From DASUAS01 sp963750045 (lineage in GTDB: Bacteria > Actinomycetota > Acidimicrobiia > IMCC26256 > DASPTH01): a stretch of DNA of 64,000 nucleotides. Below, piece by piece: positions 26,763-36,437 of the stretch. The stretch spans positions 196,135 through 260,134 of the forward strand of contig CAVVPD010000006.1 of the NCBI GenBank assembly GCA_963750045.1. The letters are read 5' to 3'. The translations under genes were made by a program, and so were the position numbers. The notes under the pieces were generated by a model. That model did not search any database. It had not been told where the DNA came from and saw only the letters and a program-made list of their open reading frames with translations. Numbering within the stretch: the first letter of the stretch is position 1; every line of letters begins with the position of its first letter.

Positions 26763-29276
26763 ATGGCGCCCGCGCAGGAGGTGATCGACGCGCCCCCGCG
26801 GGAGGACGACGACGGTGGTGCCTCGGCACCACCGTCCGCGCGCGTGCGCGACGGGTTCGACCGTCTGGAGTACTGGGTCGGGCTGGCGATCGTCGCCGCC
26901 TGCTGCGTCTTCGTGCTCGTGCAGCTGTCTCCGCAGCTGTTGCTCCGCAACACGACGATCACCGGCGGGGACACCGGCGCGCACGTGTGGTTCCCCGAAT
27001 ACCTGCGCGAGCACCTGCTGCCGTGGCGGGTGGCGGGGTGGTCCAACGACTTCTACGCGGGCTTCCCGGCCGGTCAGTTCTACTTCCCGTTCCCCGCGAT
27101 CCTGATCGTCGGCCTCGACCTCTTCCTTCCCTACAACGTCGCGTTCAAGCTCGTCACCGCGCTCGGTCCGCTCGCCCTGCCGGTCGGCGCCTACGTGTTC
27201 GCGAGAGGGATCCGCGCGCCCCGCCCCGCGGCTCCGCTCCTCGCCGTCGCGGCCACCGCCTTCATGTTCCTCAAGGACGGGGGCGACTCGACCTTGACGT
27301 TCGACCTGCACATCATGGGCGGCACCCTCGCGAGCACCCTCGCCGGCGAGTACTCGTTCATGATCGCGCTCGCGCTCTCGTTGTTCTTCCTCGGCACCCT
27401 CGCGCGGGCGCTCGACCGTCGCGGTCCGATGTGGTTGCCGGCGGTGCTGCTCGCGCTGACCGTCACCAGCCACCTCGTCGTTGCCATCTTCGCCATCGTC
27501 GCCGGGATCGTGATCTGGCTGATCCGGCGTCCCGTGTGGAACTTCACGCGCGCCGCGGCCATCGGTGCTGTCGGCATCCTCCTCACGGCGTTCTGGTTCG
27601 TACCGCTCGCGGTCAACCTCGCCAACACCACCGACATGCGCTACGAACCGATCGGCAACTACCTCGACTGGATGTTCCTGTCGGAGAACTGGTTCCTGTA
27701 CCCGCTCGCGCTGGTCGCCGTCGGCGCCGGCGTCTACTACCGCCGGCGGGCGACGCTCGACCTCGCCGCGATCACCGTGGCCACGGGGCTCTGCTTCTAC
27801 AACTGGGAGGGCCTGCGCGCGCTGCTGGGCAAGGCACCGGCCTGGAACCTGCGCCTCTTGCCCTTCTGGTACCTGATGCTGTTCCTGCTCGCGGGGCTCG
27901 GAGCGGCCGAGCTGGTGCGGCTCGCCGCGTCGGGCGCCGCCCGGTTGATCCGGAGTCCCACACCTCGCACCGGCGAACCGGGGGCGCGCCACCCGTCGAC
28001 CGCGACGCCGGGCGAGCTCCCGGACCCGCGGCGGTCGGCGCCGCCGACGCGTGGGCTCTCGCGCCCGGCGACGCGGGTCCTCGTCATCACGATCCTCGCG
28101 GTGGTCGCGACCACCGCGGCGCTCATGCGCGTCCAGCAGACGCGTGACTTCCTCCCGTACTGGGCCCGCTACAACTACACCGGCTACGAGAGCGGGAGTG
28201 CCGCCGACTTCACCGCCAAGTCGTGGCCGGAGTACCGGGCGTTCCTCGACACCGCCGACTCGCTCGCGCCGGGCCGGATGGCGTGGGAGGGCGGCGACGC
28301 GATCGGCGCCTACGGCACGCCGCTCGCGCTCATGCTCCTCCCGTACTGGACCCATGGTCGGATCCAGTCGATGGAGGGTCTGTACTTCGAGGCGTCGACG
28401 ACCACGCCGTACCACTTCATGATGATCGCGACGCTGGCGCAGTCACCCTCGAACCCGGTGCGTGCGCTGCCGTACCGGTCGATCGCCGACTTCGACCTCG
28501 GCGTGAAGTACCTGCAGCTCATGGGAGTGCGCTACTACGCGGCGTTCACCGACACCGCCAAGGCGGACGCCGCGAAGAATCCCGCACTCTCACTGGTCGC
28601 CACCGTGCCCGATCTCGACGGCAAGCCTCCGAGTGGCTGGAGCATCTACGAGGTGGCCGACGCGCCGACGGTGCAGGCCCTCCGGTACGAACCGGTCGTC
28701 GTCGACGACCTGCACGCCGCGCCGTCCTGGGAGTGCAACGGCCAGGACAAGCCGCTCGACTCGGCGTCCGCCGACGCCGAGTACAGCCCGTGGGAGTGCA
28801 CCGCGGTCCCGTGGTTCAACGATCCGGCCGCGCTCGACCGGCCCCTCGCCGCGGGCGGACCGGCCTCGTGGAAGCGGGCCGATGCCGCTGACGCACGCTC
28901 CGTGACCAAGCGCGCGCTCCCCGCGGTCGACGTGTCGAACATCAGGACCACCGAGTCGTCGGTCGAGTTCGACGTGTCGCGCACCGGGGTGCCGGTGATG
29001 GTGAAGACGTCGTACTACCCGAACTGGCAGGCCGAAGGCGCCGACGGGCCCTGGCGGGCCACCCCGAACTTCATGGTCGTGGTGCCGACCAGCCGCCACG
29101 TGAAGCTCACCTTCGCCACGTCGTCCGCCGACTGGGTGGGGCGGGTGCTCACGATCGGGGGCCTCGTGGGCCTCGGCGGTCTGGTCTGGTGGGGGGTCGT
29201 GAGCGCTCCGGCGGCGGAGTCCGGTGTGGAATCCCGCCGGCGGAGGGTACGATTTCCGTCCCGCTCCCCGCGGTGA
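26763..29276 (+). CDS. Large polytopic membrane protein, PTPS-related / GT-C-like
   Basis: An 837-residue integral membrane protein with about ten hydrophobic segments between residues 40 and 470 and a long extracytoplasmic C-terminal part, ending with a helix (LTIGGLVGLGGLVWWGVV). The first loop GGDTGAHVWFPEYLREHLLP and the GFPAGQFYFPFPAILI segment resemble 6-pyruvoyl-tetrahydropterin-synthase-related membrane proteins, which look like GT-C glycosyltransferases with an acidic residue in the first loop (here GGDTGAH). It probably transfers a sugar from a polyprenyl phosphate outside the membrane, though no activity is established. manB follows within 16 bp, which fits a glycan role. Confidence 0.75.
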   Translation: MAPAQEVIDAPPREDDDGGASAPPSARVRDGFDRLEYWVGLAIVAACCVFVLVQLSPQLLLRNTTITGGDTGAHVWFPEYLREHLLPWRVAGWSNDFYAGFPAGQFYFPFPAILIVGLDLFLPYNVAFKLVTALGPLALPVGAYVFARGIRAPRPAAPLLAVAATAFMFLKDGGDSTLTFDLHIMGGTLASTLAGEYSFMIALALSLFFLGTLARALDRRGPMWLPAVLLALTVTSHLVVAIFAIVAGIVIWLIRRPVWNFTRAAAIGAVGILLTAFWFVPLAVNLANTTDMRYEPIGNYLDWMFLSENWFLYPLALVAVGAGVYYRRRATLDLAAITVATGLCFYNWEGLRALLGKAPAWNLRLLPFWYLMLFLLAGLGAAELVRLAASGAARLIRSPTPRTGEPGARHPSTATPGELPDPRRSAPPTRGLSRPATRVLVITILAVVATTAALMRVQQTRDFLPYWARYNYTGYESGSAADFTAKSWPEYRAFLDTADSLAPGRMAWEGGDAIGAYGTPLALMLLPYWTHGRIQSMEGLYFEASTTTPYHFMMIATLAQSPSNPVRALPYRSIADFDLGVKYLQLMGVRYYAAFTDTAKADAAKNPALSLVATVPDLDGKPPSGWSIYEVADAPTVQALRYEPVVVDDLHAAPSWECNGQDKPLDSASADAEYSPWECTAVPWFNDPAALDRPLAAGGPASWKRADAADARSVTKRALPAVDVSNIRTTESSVEFDVSRTGVPVMVKTSYYPNWQAEGADGPWRATPNFMVVVPTSRHVKLTFATSSADWVGRVLTIGGLVGLGGLVWWGVVSAPAAESGVESRRRRVRFPSRSPR

Positions 29277-29291
29277 GGACCCAAGGCTCCC

Positions 29292-30639
29292 GTGCCCGAC
29301 TCCGCGCTCGACACCATCTTCAAGGCCTACGACGTTCGCGGGATCTATCCCGACGAGCTCGACGAGTCGATCGCCCGACGCATCGGGAACGCCTTCGTCG
29401 CGTTCACGGGCTCGGCCCGTGTGCTCGTGGGGCGTGACGCCCGACCGTCCTCCGAACCGCTCGTCGCCGCGTTCATCGAGGGCGCGCTCGTCGCCGGTGC
29501 CGACGTCGTCGACCTCGGTCTCGCGTCCACCGATCTCTGCTACTTCGCCGCCGGGAGCCTCGAGGCGCCGGCCGCCATGTTCACCGCCAGCCACAACCCC
29601 GCCGAGTACAACGGCGTGAAGATGTGCCGGGCCGGTGCTCTCCCGATCGGTCAGGACACCGGGCTCGCCGAGATCAAGGCGATGGTCGCCGGCGGGTTGC
29701 TCGAGCGGGCCGAAGACCCGGGGCGCACGGAGCGACGTGATCTCCTGCCCGCGTTCGTGGCCCACGTGCACTCGTTCGTCGACCTCGACGTCCTGGCGCC
29801 GATCCGGGTCGTGGCCGACACCGCCAACGGCGTCGGTGGTCTCATCGCTCCCGCGGTGTTCGCCGGGCTCCCCATGGAGCTCACGCATGCTCTACGGCGA
29901 GCTCGACGGCACGTTCCCGAACCACCCGGCCGACCCCACCGCCGTGGAGAACCTGAAGGACCTGCAACGAGCGGTGCTCGACGCCGACGCCGGCCTCGGG
30001 CTCGCGTTCGACGGCGACGCCGACCGCGTGGTGCTCGTCGACGACCAGGCCCAGCCCGTGCCCGGCTCCACCACCACCGCGATGCTCGCGGCCTCGATCC
30101 TGGCGCGGAACCCCGGCGAGCAGGTCGTGCACAACCTGATCTGCTCGAAGGCGGTGCCCGAGATCGTGCGCGAGCTCGGGGGCACGCCCATCCGCACCCG
30201 GGTCGGTCACTCGTTCATCAAGCAGGTGATGGCGGAGACCGGCGCGATCTTCGGCGGTGAGCACTCGGCGCACTACTACTTCCGCGACAACTACCGCGCC
30301 GATTCGGGCATCATCGCGGCCATGCTCGTGCTGGAGCAGCTCTCGAAGACGGGCACGGCCCTGTCCGAGCTGCGCAAGCCCTACGAGCGGTACGCCATGT
30401 CGGGCGAGATCAACACCCGGGTGGAAGACCCGCTGGCCGTGATCGAAGAGGTCGCCGCGGCCTACCCCGACGCGGAGCAGGATCGCCTCGACGGCCTCAC
30501 CGTCGACTTCGGCGACTGGTGGTTCAACCTCCGTCCCAGCAACACCGAGCCGCTGCTGCGGCTGAACCTCGAGGCCCCCGACCGAGCCGCGTGCGACGCG
30601 CACACGGCCGACGTGCTCGCACTCGTACGCGGCACGTAG
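29292..30639 (+). CDS. manB: Phosphomannomutase/phosphoglucomutase (frame break near 29886)
   Basis: An alpha-D-phosphohexomutase of about 449 residues interconverting hexose-6- and hexose-1-phosphates. Signatures are FKAYDVRGIYPDEL, the phosphoserine loop MFTASHNPAEYNG (about residue 99), the metal loop AFDGDADRVVLVD (about 240), the sugar loop GGEHSAHYYFRDNYRAD and the phosphate-binding RPSNTEPLLRLN. The frame changes near 29886, just after LPMEL and before LYGELDGTFPNHPADP, consistent with one extra base. Followed by a Trm112-like gene and a phosphoglucose/phosphomannose isomerase, it forms a mannose/glucose-phosphate supply operon for the sugar-nucleotide enzymes. Confidence 0.92.
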
Positions 30640-30660
30640 CAACCAGACACAGGAGTCACG

Positions 30661-30897
30661 ATGGCGTTGGACCCGAAGTTGCTCGAGATCCTCGCGTGCC
30701 CCGAGGACAAGGGCCCGCTCCTCTACTTCGAGGACGAGTCGTCGCTCTACAACCCGCGCCTCAAGCGTCGGTACGAGGTGCGCGACGACATCCCCATCAT
30801 GCTGATCGACGAAGCGGAGACGGTCGACGACGCCGAGGCGGCGCGGCTCGTCGCCAAGGCGGAGGCCGACGGGATCCAGCCGACCTTCGCGGCCTAG
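30661..30897 (+). CDS. Trm112-like small zinc-ribbon protein
   Basis: A 78-residue Trm112-family protein: LLEILACPEDKGPLLYFEDE, NPRLKRRYEVRDDIPIMLID, with the family's central IPIMLIDEA motif. In eukaryotes Trm112 activates methyltransferases; bacterial members are usually short and of unclear role. Only one cysteine of the usual ribbon is obvious here (ACPEDKGPL), so zinc binding may be lost. ATG 30661 has a good AGGAG ribosome site. It lies between manB and the SIS isomerase, an arrangement seen in other actinobacteria, so co-expression with sugar-phosphate enzymes is likely. Confidence 0.88.
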   Translation: MALDPKLLEILACPEDKGPLLYFEDESSLYNPRLKRRYEVRDDIPIMLIDEAETVDDAEAARLVAKAEADGIQPTFAA

Positions 30898-30906
30898 GCG
30901 GCGGGC

Positions 30907-31948
30907 GTGGCCACCGACTCCCTGCACTTCGGCGAGGCGCTCTGCGGGATGCCCGAGCAGCTCGCGGCGGCCCACGAGGCCGCGGGCGGGATCGACCCCG
31001 CCGCGCTGCCCGACGCGGCCGACTTCGACCATCTCGTGACGCTCGGCATGGGAGGCTCCGGGATCGCGGGGAACGTGGTCCAGGCGGTCGCGACCCGCGA
31101 CGCTGCCCGTGCCGCTGACGGTCCTGAAGCACTACCGGACTCCCGCGTTCGTGGGTCCGCGCACGCTCGTGTTCGCGTTGTCGTACTCGGGGAACACCGA
31201 GGAGACGCTCGAGATGGCGAGCGGCGCGCTCGCCGCCGGGGCCCGGTTGGTCGCGATCTCGAACGGTGGCGAGCTCGCACGGTTGGCGGCGGAGTCGGGT
31301 TCGCTCCACGTTCCCTGCCCCGACGGGATCGTGATGCCTCGCCTGGCCCTCGGCGCGCTCGTCGCGCCGCTCGCCGTCGTGTTGTTCCGCATGGGGATGA
31401 TGCCCGAGGCGCACGCCGGCCTCCTGCGCGCGCAGCAGCAGTTGGCCCGACGTCGCGACCAGTGCCGGCCCGCGGTCGAGGGCGCCCGCAACCCTGCGCG
31501 CGAGCTGGCCCGCAAGATCGACCGCACCATCCCGCTGATCTACGGCAGCGGCGGGCTCGGGGGCGTCGCCGCCCTGCGCTGGAAGCAGTCGGTGAACGAG
31601 AACGCCAAGGCGCCGGCCTTCTGGAACGAGTACCCCGAGCTCGATCACAACGAGGTGTGCGGCTGGGGCCAACACGGTGACGTCACCCGCCAGGTCTTCA
31701 CGCTGGTGGAGCTGCGCCACGGGCTCGAGCACCCGCGCCTGGAAGCGCGCGCCCTCGCCACGCGCGAGCTCATCGAGGAGGCGCTCGGCCAGGTGCTGAC
31801 CGTGGACGCGGAGGGGGAGGGACGCCTCGCGCAGCTCCTCGACCTCATCTACCTGGGCGACTGGACGAGCTACTACCTCGCGCTCGAGAACGACGTCGAC
31901 CCGGGCCCGATCGACGCCATCGCCCAGCTCAAGGCGGCCATCGGCTGA
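30907..31948 (+). CDS. Bifunctional phosphoglucose/phosphomannose isomerase, SIS type (frame break near 31105)
   Basis: About 347 residues with two SIS domains. The first begins LVTLGMGGSGIAGNVVQAVA, and after a one-base break continues with VFALSYSGNTEETLEMASGA, AISNGGELARLA and PRLALGALVAPLAVVLF. The second carries IPLIYGSGGLGGVAALRWKQ, NENAKAPAFWNEYPELDHNE with the catalytic Glu/His region, and a C-terminal YLGDWTSYYLALENDVDPGP. It matches the isomerase family that interconverts glucose-6-P, mannose-6-P and fructose-6-P, feeding manB. GTG 30907 starts ten bases after the Trm112-like gene. The stop lies one base from that of the convergent Eis-like gene. Confidence 0.9.
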
Positions 31949-31949
31949 T

Positions 31950-33170
31950 TCAGAAGTGCGTCGTGCACCACGGCGACGGATGCTCGACGAAGAAGGAGTC
32001 GGCGCGGTGCACCGCCCCGTTCGTGTGCTCCCGAACGCGCCCGGCGGCGGCCAACGTCGAGACCGGGACGCCGCCGAGGTAGAGCGCGCCGAGCTCCGGG
32101 CGCGCCGAGCGTCAGATCGGGTGCGCGGTCGGTGCGCGCGCACGTGGCCCCGTGGGATCCGCCCTCGATGAGCCACTGCCCGCCGTTCGCCGTGCGGAAC
32201 TCGTCGACCAGCTCGACCACCAGGGCGTCCTCGGTGCCATAGGTGCGGGCGCCGAGGGCGCCGGCGACGTCGACGACGCGTACCCACAGGTGATCGCGCA
32301 GCTCCCGGACGCGAAGCCGGCGGGGGTCCGGGAGGCGCCACCGCAGCTGGTCGTCGACCGGCCGGTCACCCGCCTGCACCGTCCCGACGAGGTCGATGCC
32401 GAAGAGGTAGTTCCACAGCGCGGCCTCGGCGGCCGCGTCGACGGCCTGGATCTCGATCACGCGCAAGGTGTGGCTCGGGACGCCGTCGGGCCAGTGCTGG
32501 TCGAGCGCGTACCGCGCGAACGCGTCCGGCCGCCCGTCGCGTCCGGTGTGCACCGCGGTGAAGAAGCGCGCGCCGCCGGCGCCGCGCGTGAAGATCGGTG
32601 ACCACCACGTGGCCGGTCGTTCGAGCTCACCGACGCGCTGCCGTCGCGGCGATCTCGTACACGGCGCGCGCCGCGTCCACGGCCGTGTCTCCCTCCACGA
32701 GGCGAACCGAGCCGTCGGCGGGGGTGGGCAGGCGCGTCGACGCGTACTCCGACGCGAGCTCCCAACGGGTGGTGAACGTCGCGGTGCCGTAGCCGAAGCG
32801 TTCGTAGATCGACGCCTCGGACGCGGTGAGCGCGGCAGAGCGGCTCACCGCGCCGCGCGACGTCGTCGAGCTGTTCGGCCATCATCCGTCGGAGGAGGCC
32901 ACGCCGCCGGTGCGTCGGGTGGACGGTCACGACCGTCACCCCGGCGACCGCGACCCGTGCGCCACCCGGCACGGTGATCCGGAACGGCGTCGCTCCGGCA
33001 GTGGCGACCACCGCCCCGTCGTCGTGGACGGCCAGGCAGCGCTCGGCCGGGAGCAGGTGCACCGGGTATTCGTCGTCCGGGTTCGGCGACACCATCCCGA
33101 ACCCGGTGCTCGTCGCCCGGAGGAAGTCGCCCAACTCGTCGTCGCGCACGGTGCGGAGCTCGGCGTCCAT
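31950..33170 (-). CDS. Eis-like GNAT N-acetyltransferase (three frame breaks)
   Basis: About 406 residues across three frames, breaks near 32842, 32632 and 32103. The N-terminal GNAT domain has RATSTGFGMVSPNPDDE, the acetyl-CoA-binding VVTVHPTHRRRGLLRRMM and ASIYERFGYGTATFTTRWEL. Then come RFFTAVHTGRDGRPDAFARY, LWNYLFGIDLVGTVQAGDRP, a sterol-carrier-like third domain (GTEDALVVELVDEF) and the C-terminus HPSPWCTTHF. Family members (mycobacterial Eis) acetylate amines, including aminoglycosides and protein lysines, using a conserved Tyr and the C-terminal carboxylate as catalytic groups. The Tyr in YERFGYG and a terminal Phe are both present here. Substrate unknown. Confidence 0.85.
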
Positions 33171-33439
33171 CGCGAGAGCTTGTCACGAAGCGCAGGCGTG
33201 CTTTCGGCATTTTCGTCCCGTTCGACGGCGCCGGTCCGATGCGTCGGACGGAAGCTCCCGGTCGAACCGGCGGCGAGCGTTCGGTCCGGCCGCTCGGTCC
33301 CGGCCGTTCGGTCAGGCGGGCTCTTGGTCTGCGCTACGCTTGGGGGCTGGTCGGGCCTTCGGGCTGTCATCCGGTGATCCGGGCCGACTCTGACATCACG
33401 CACACCTGATGCGAATCAATGATGAAGGAGTCCCACCCC
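33171..33439. other. Intergenic region upstream of ahcY
   Basis: The 269 bp between the divergent Eis-like gene and ahcY hold a possible -10 (TACGCT, 33335-33340), short CGGTC-containing direct repeats around 33275-33315, and the ahcY ribosome site AAGGAG (33425-33430). I see no convincing SAH or SAM riboswitch and no tRNA. Confidence 0.4.
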
Positions 33440-34909
<1,470 letters not shown>

Positions 34910-34939
34910 GCCCACCCACCACCGAACCGGCGCAGGTCG

Positions 34940-35083
34940 CTATTGGGTGAACAGGAAGACGACCGCCACCGCGAGCAGGAGCAGCACACCGATCAGGATC
35001 CGGTCGAACCAGTCCTCACTGCGCCCGAGCGCCTGTTCGACGTTGGCGACGGTCGATCGTGCCCAGCTCATGAAGAGACTCAT
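34940..35083 (-). CDS. Small single-pass membrane protein
   Basis: A 47-residue reading frame: a short amphipathic start (SLFMSWARSTVANVEQALG), an acidic/aromatic SEDWFDR, and one strong C-terminal transmembrane helix (ILIGVLLLLAVAVVFLFTQ). I do not recognise a family. An upstream in-frame ATG at 35143 would add 20 residues of basic, non-conserved-looking sequence. No clear ribosome site is seen. It is tail-anchored in topology and lies between ahcY and comF. Whether it is expressed is uncertain, but the helix is unlikely to arise by chance in this GC-rich DNA. Confidence 0.45.
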   Translation of the reverse strand: MSLFMSWARSTVANVEQALGRSEDWFDRILIGVLLLLAVAVVFLFTQ

Positions 35084-35206
35084 CGGGGCCGTCCTCTCTC
35101 GGTGCGTCGGTGTCCACCGCCCCCGGTACGTGCCTCGCGTCACAGTGATCGGCGGTGGCGCCGCATTCCTTGAACCAGGGAAGGGTTAAGGGTCGTACCC
35201 CGGTCG

Positions 35207-35212
35207 TACCGT
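35207..35212 (+). promoter_or_regulatory. Putative -10 box for leaderless comF-like gene
   Basis: TACCGT ends seven bases before the GTG at 35220. It lies in the second unit of a GGTCGTACC direct repeat (35191-35199 and 35202-35210). Confidence 0.45.
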
Positions 35213-35219
35213 TCGCCCG

Positions 35220-35822
35220 GTGCTCGACCTGGTGTTCCCGCTGGTGTGTCCCGGCTGCGGTGGGCGGGGCGCGCCGCTGTGCCCGCGGTGCGCGGACCGG
35301 CTGCGCCCGCCCGTGGTGGCCGCCCCGCCCGAGGGCGTCGACGCGTGGTGCGCGCCCTTCGCCTACGAGGGCGCGGGGCGCGAGCTCGTGGCCCGGGTCA
35401 AGTACCGCAACGTCCGTGCGGTCGTGCCCTGGCTGGCGTCGGCCATGGTCGTCGCGGCCCGCGAGGGCGGGCTGGTCGACGGGTGCACCGTCACCTGGGC
35501 CCCGACCACGCCGGCGCGCCGGCGGGCCCGGGGCTTCGACCCGGCCGAGTTGCTGGCGCGGGCGGTGGCCCGCCGCATGCACGCGCGTTGCGCCGGTGTG
35601 CTCGACCGACTCCCCGGCCCGCCGCAGACCGGGCTGACGGCTGCGGCGCGTCGGCGGGGGCCGGCCTTCGTCGCGCGCCGCCGCGTGCCGGCGCGCGTGC
35701 TGGTCGTCGACGACATCGCCACCACCGGCGCGACCCTCACCGCGGCGGCCGTCACGCTGCGGGCGGCCGGCGCCGCGCACGTCGCCGCGCTCACGGCCGC
35801 CCGGACCCCGCCACCGCGGTGA
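35220..35822 (+). CDS. ComF family phosphoribosyltransferase-like protein
   Basis: A 200-residue ComF-type protein. The N-terminal zinc ribbon CPGCGGRGAPLCPRC is followed by AYEGAGRELVARVKYRNVRA and APTTPARRRARGFDPAELLA. The PRPP-binding loop VLVVDDIATTGATLTAAAVT is near the C-terminus. In naturally competent bacteria ComF helps DNA uptake; elsewhere its role is undefined although the PRTase loop is kept. GTG 35220 directly starts the zinc ribbon and has a -10-like box seven bases upstream. It is followed 54 bp later by the hibernation factor gene, which has its own promoter. Confidence 0.87.
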   Translation: MLDLVFPLVCPGCGGRGAPLCPRCADRLRPPVVAAPPEGVDAWCAPFAYEGAGRELVARVKYRNVRAVVPWLASAMVVAAREGGLVDGCTVTWAPTTPARRRARGFDPAELLARAVARRMHARCAGVLDRLPGPPQTGLTAAARRRGPAFVARRRVPARVLVVDDIATTGATLTAAAVTLRAAGAAHVAALTAARTPPPR

Positions 35823-35826
35823 CTCG

Positions 35827-35848
35827 TATACTTCGAGAGCAGCTCTCG
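35827..35848 (+). promoter_or_regulatory. hpf promoter -10 with adjacent perfect inverted repeat
   Basis: TATACT (35827-35832) is the best -10 hexamer in the area. It is followed immediately by CGAGAGC-A-GCTCTCG (35834-35848), a perfect 7-bp inverted repeat overlapping the expected transcription start, so an operator or a 5' hairpin is plausible. The hpf ATG is 28 bases further on. Confidence 0.5.
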
Positions 35849-35876
35849 TGTACGCCGGTTCGACTGTGAGGTACCG

Positions 35877-36437
35877 ATGGACATCGAGGTTCGAGGCAAG
35901 AACCGCCCGGTGCCGTCCCGCCTGAGAGCAGCCGCACAGGACAAGGCGGCGCGTATCGCGAAGTTCACCCACGACGCCGGCCGGGTCGAGGTCGACTTCT
36001 CGGAGGCGAAGAACCCGCGCGTCGCGAACTCCCAGCTGTGCGAGATCACCGTGCACCTCAAGCGCCACTTCGTGAAGGCGCATGCCGCGGCGACGGAGCC
36101 CGAGGCCGCGCTCGATCTCGCGATCGACAAGGTCGAGCACCAGGTCTCGCGCATCAAGGACAAGCGGGTCAGTCGTTCACACCCGCGCCGTCGTCAGGTC
36201 GTCGACGGCAACGGCGCCGCCTACGCGGAGCTCTCCGACGAGGAAGCCGACGCCGACGCCCGCATCGTGAAGACGAAGCGGTTCACGGCCAAGCCGATGG
36301 ACCCCGAAGAGGCCGCGCTGCAGATGGCGCTGCTCGGGCACGACTTCTACCTCTTCACCAACACCGAGACGGGGCACGCAGCCGTGCTCTACCGGCGCCA
36401 CGACGGTCACTTCGGGCTGATCGAGACCTCGGGCTGA
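35877..36437 (+). CDS. hpf: Long-form ribosome hibernation promoting factor
   Basis: A 186-residue long HPF. The N-terminal S30AE domain (about 1-100; MDIEVRGKNRPVPSRLRAAA, EITVHLKRHFVKAHAAAT, AIDKVEHQVSRIKDKRV) binds the decoding region of idle 30S subunits. A linker follows, and the C-terminal dimerisation domain (IVKTKRFTAKPMDPEEAALQ, GHDFYLFTNTETGHAAVLYR) joins two ribosomes into 100S dimers. ATG 35877 begins the conserved domain. A TATACT -10 and a palindrome lie upstream, suggesting stress or stationary-phase control by an unidentified regulator. Its 3' end overlaps the convergent DUF2079 gene by 31 bp. Confidence 0.95.
   Translation: MDIEVRGKNRPVPSRLRAAAQDKAARIAKFTHDAGRVEVDFSEAKNPRVANSQLCEITVHLKRHFVKAHAAATEPEAALDLAIDKVEHQVSRIKDKRVSRSHPRRRQVVDGNGAAYAELSDEEADADARIVKTKRFTAKPMDPEEAALQMALLGHDFYLFTNTETGHAAVLYRRHDGHFGLIETSG

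Noticed and set aside
33171..33439. SAH or SAM riboswitch upstream of ahcY
   Set aside because: I searched the leader by eye for the conserved core and pairing of known classes and found none; a covariance-model scan would settle it.
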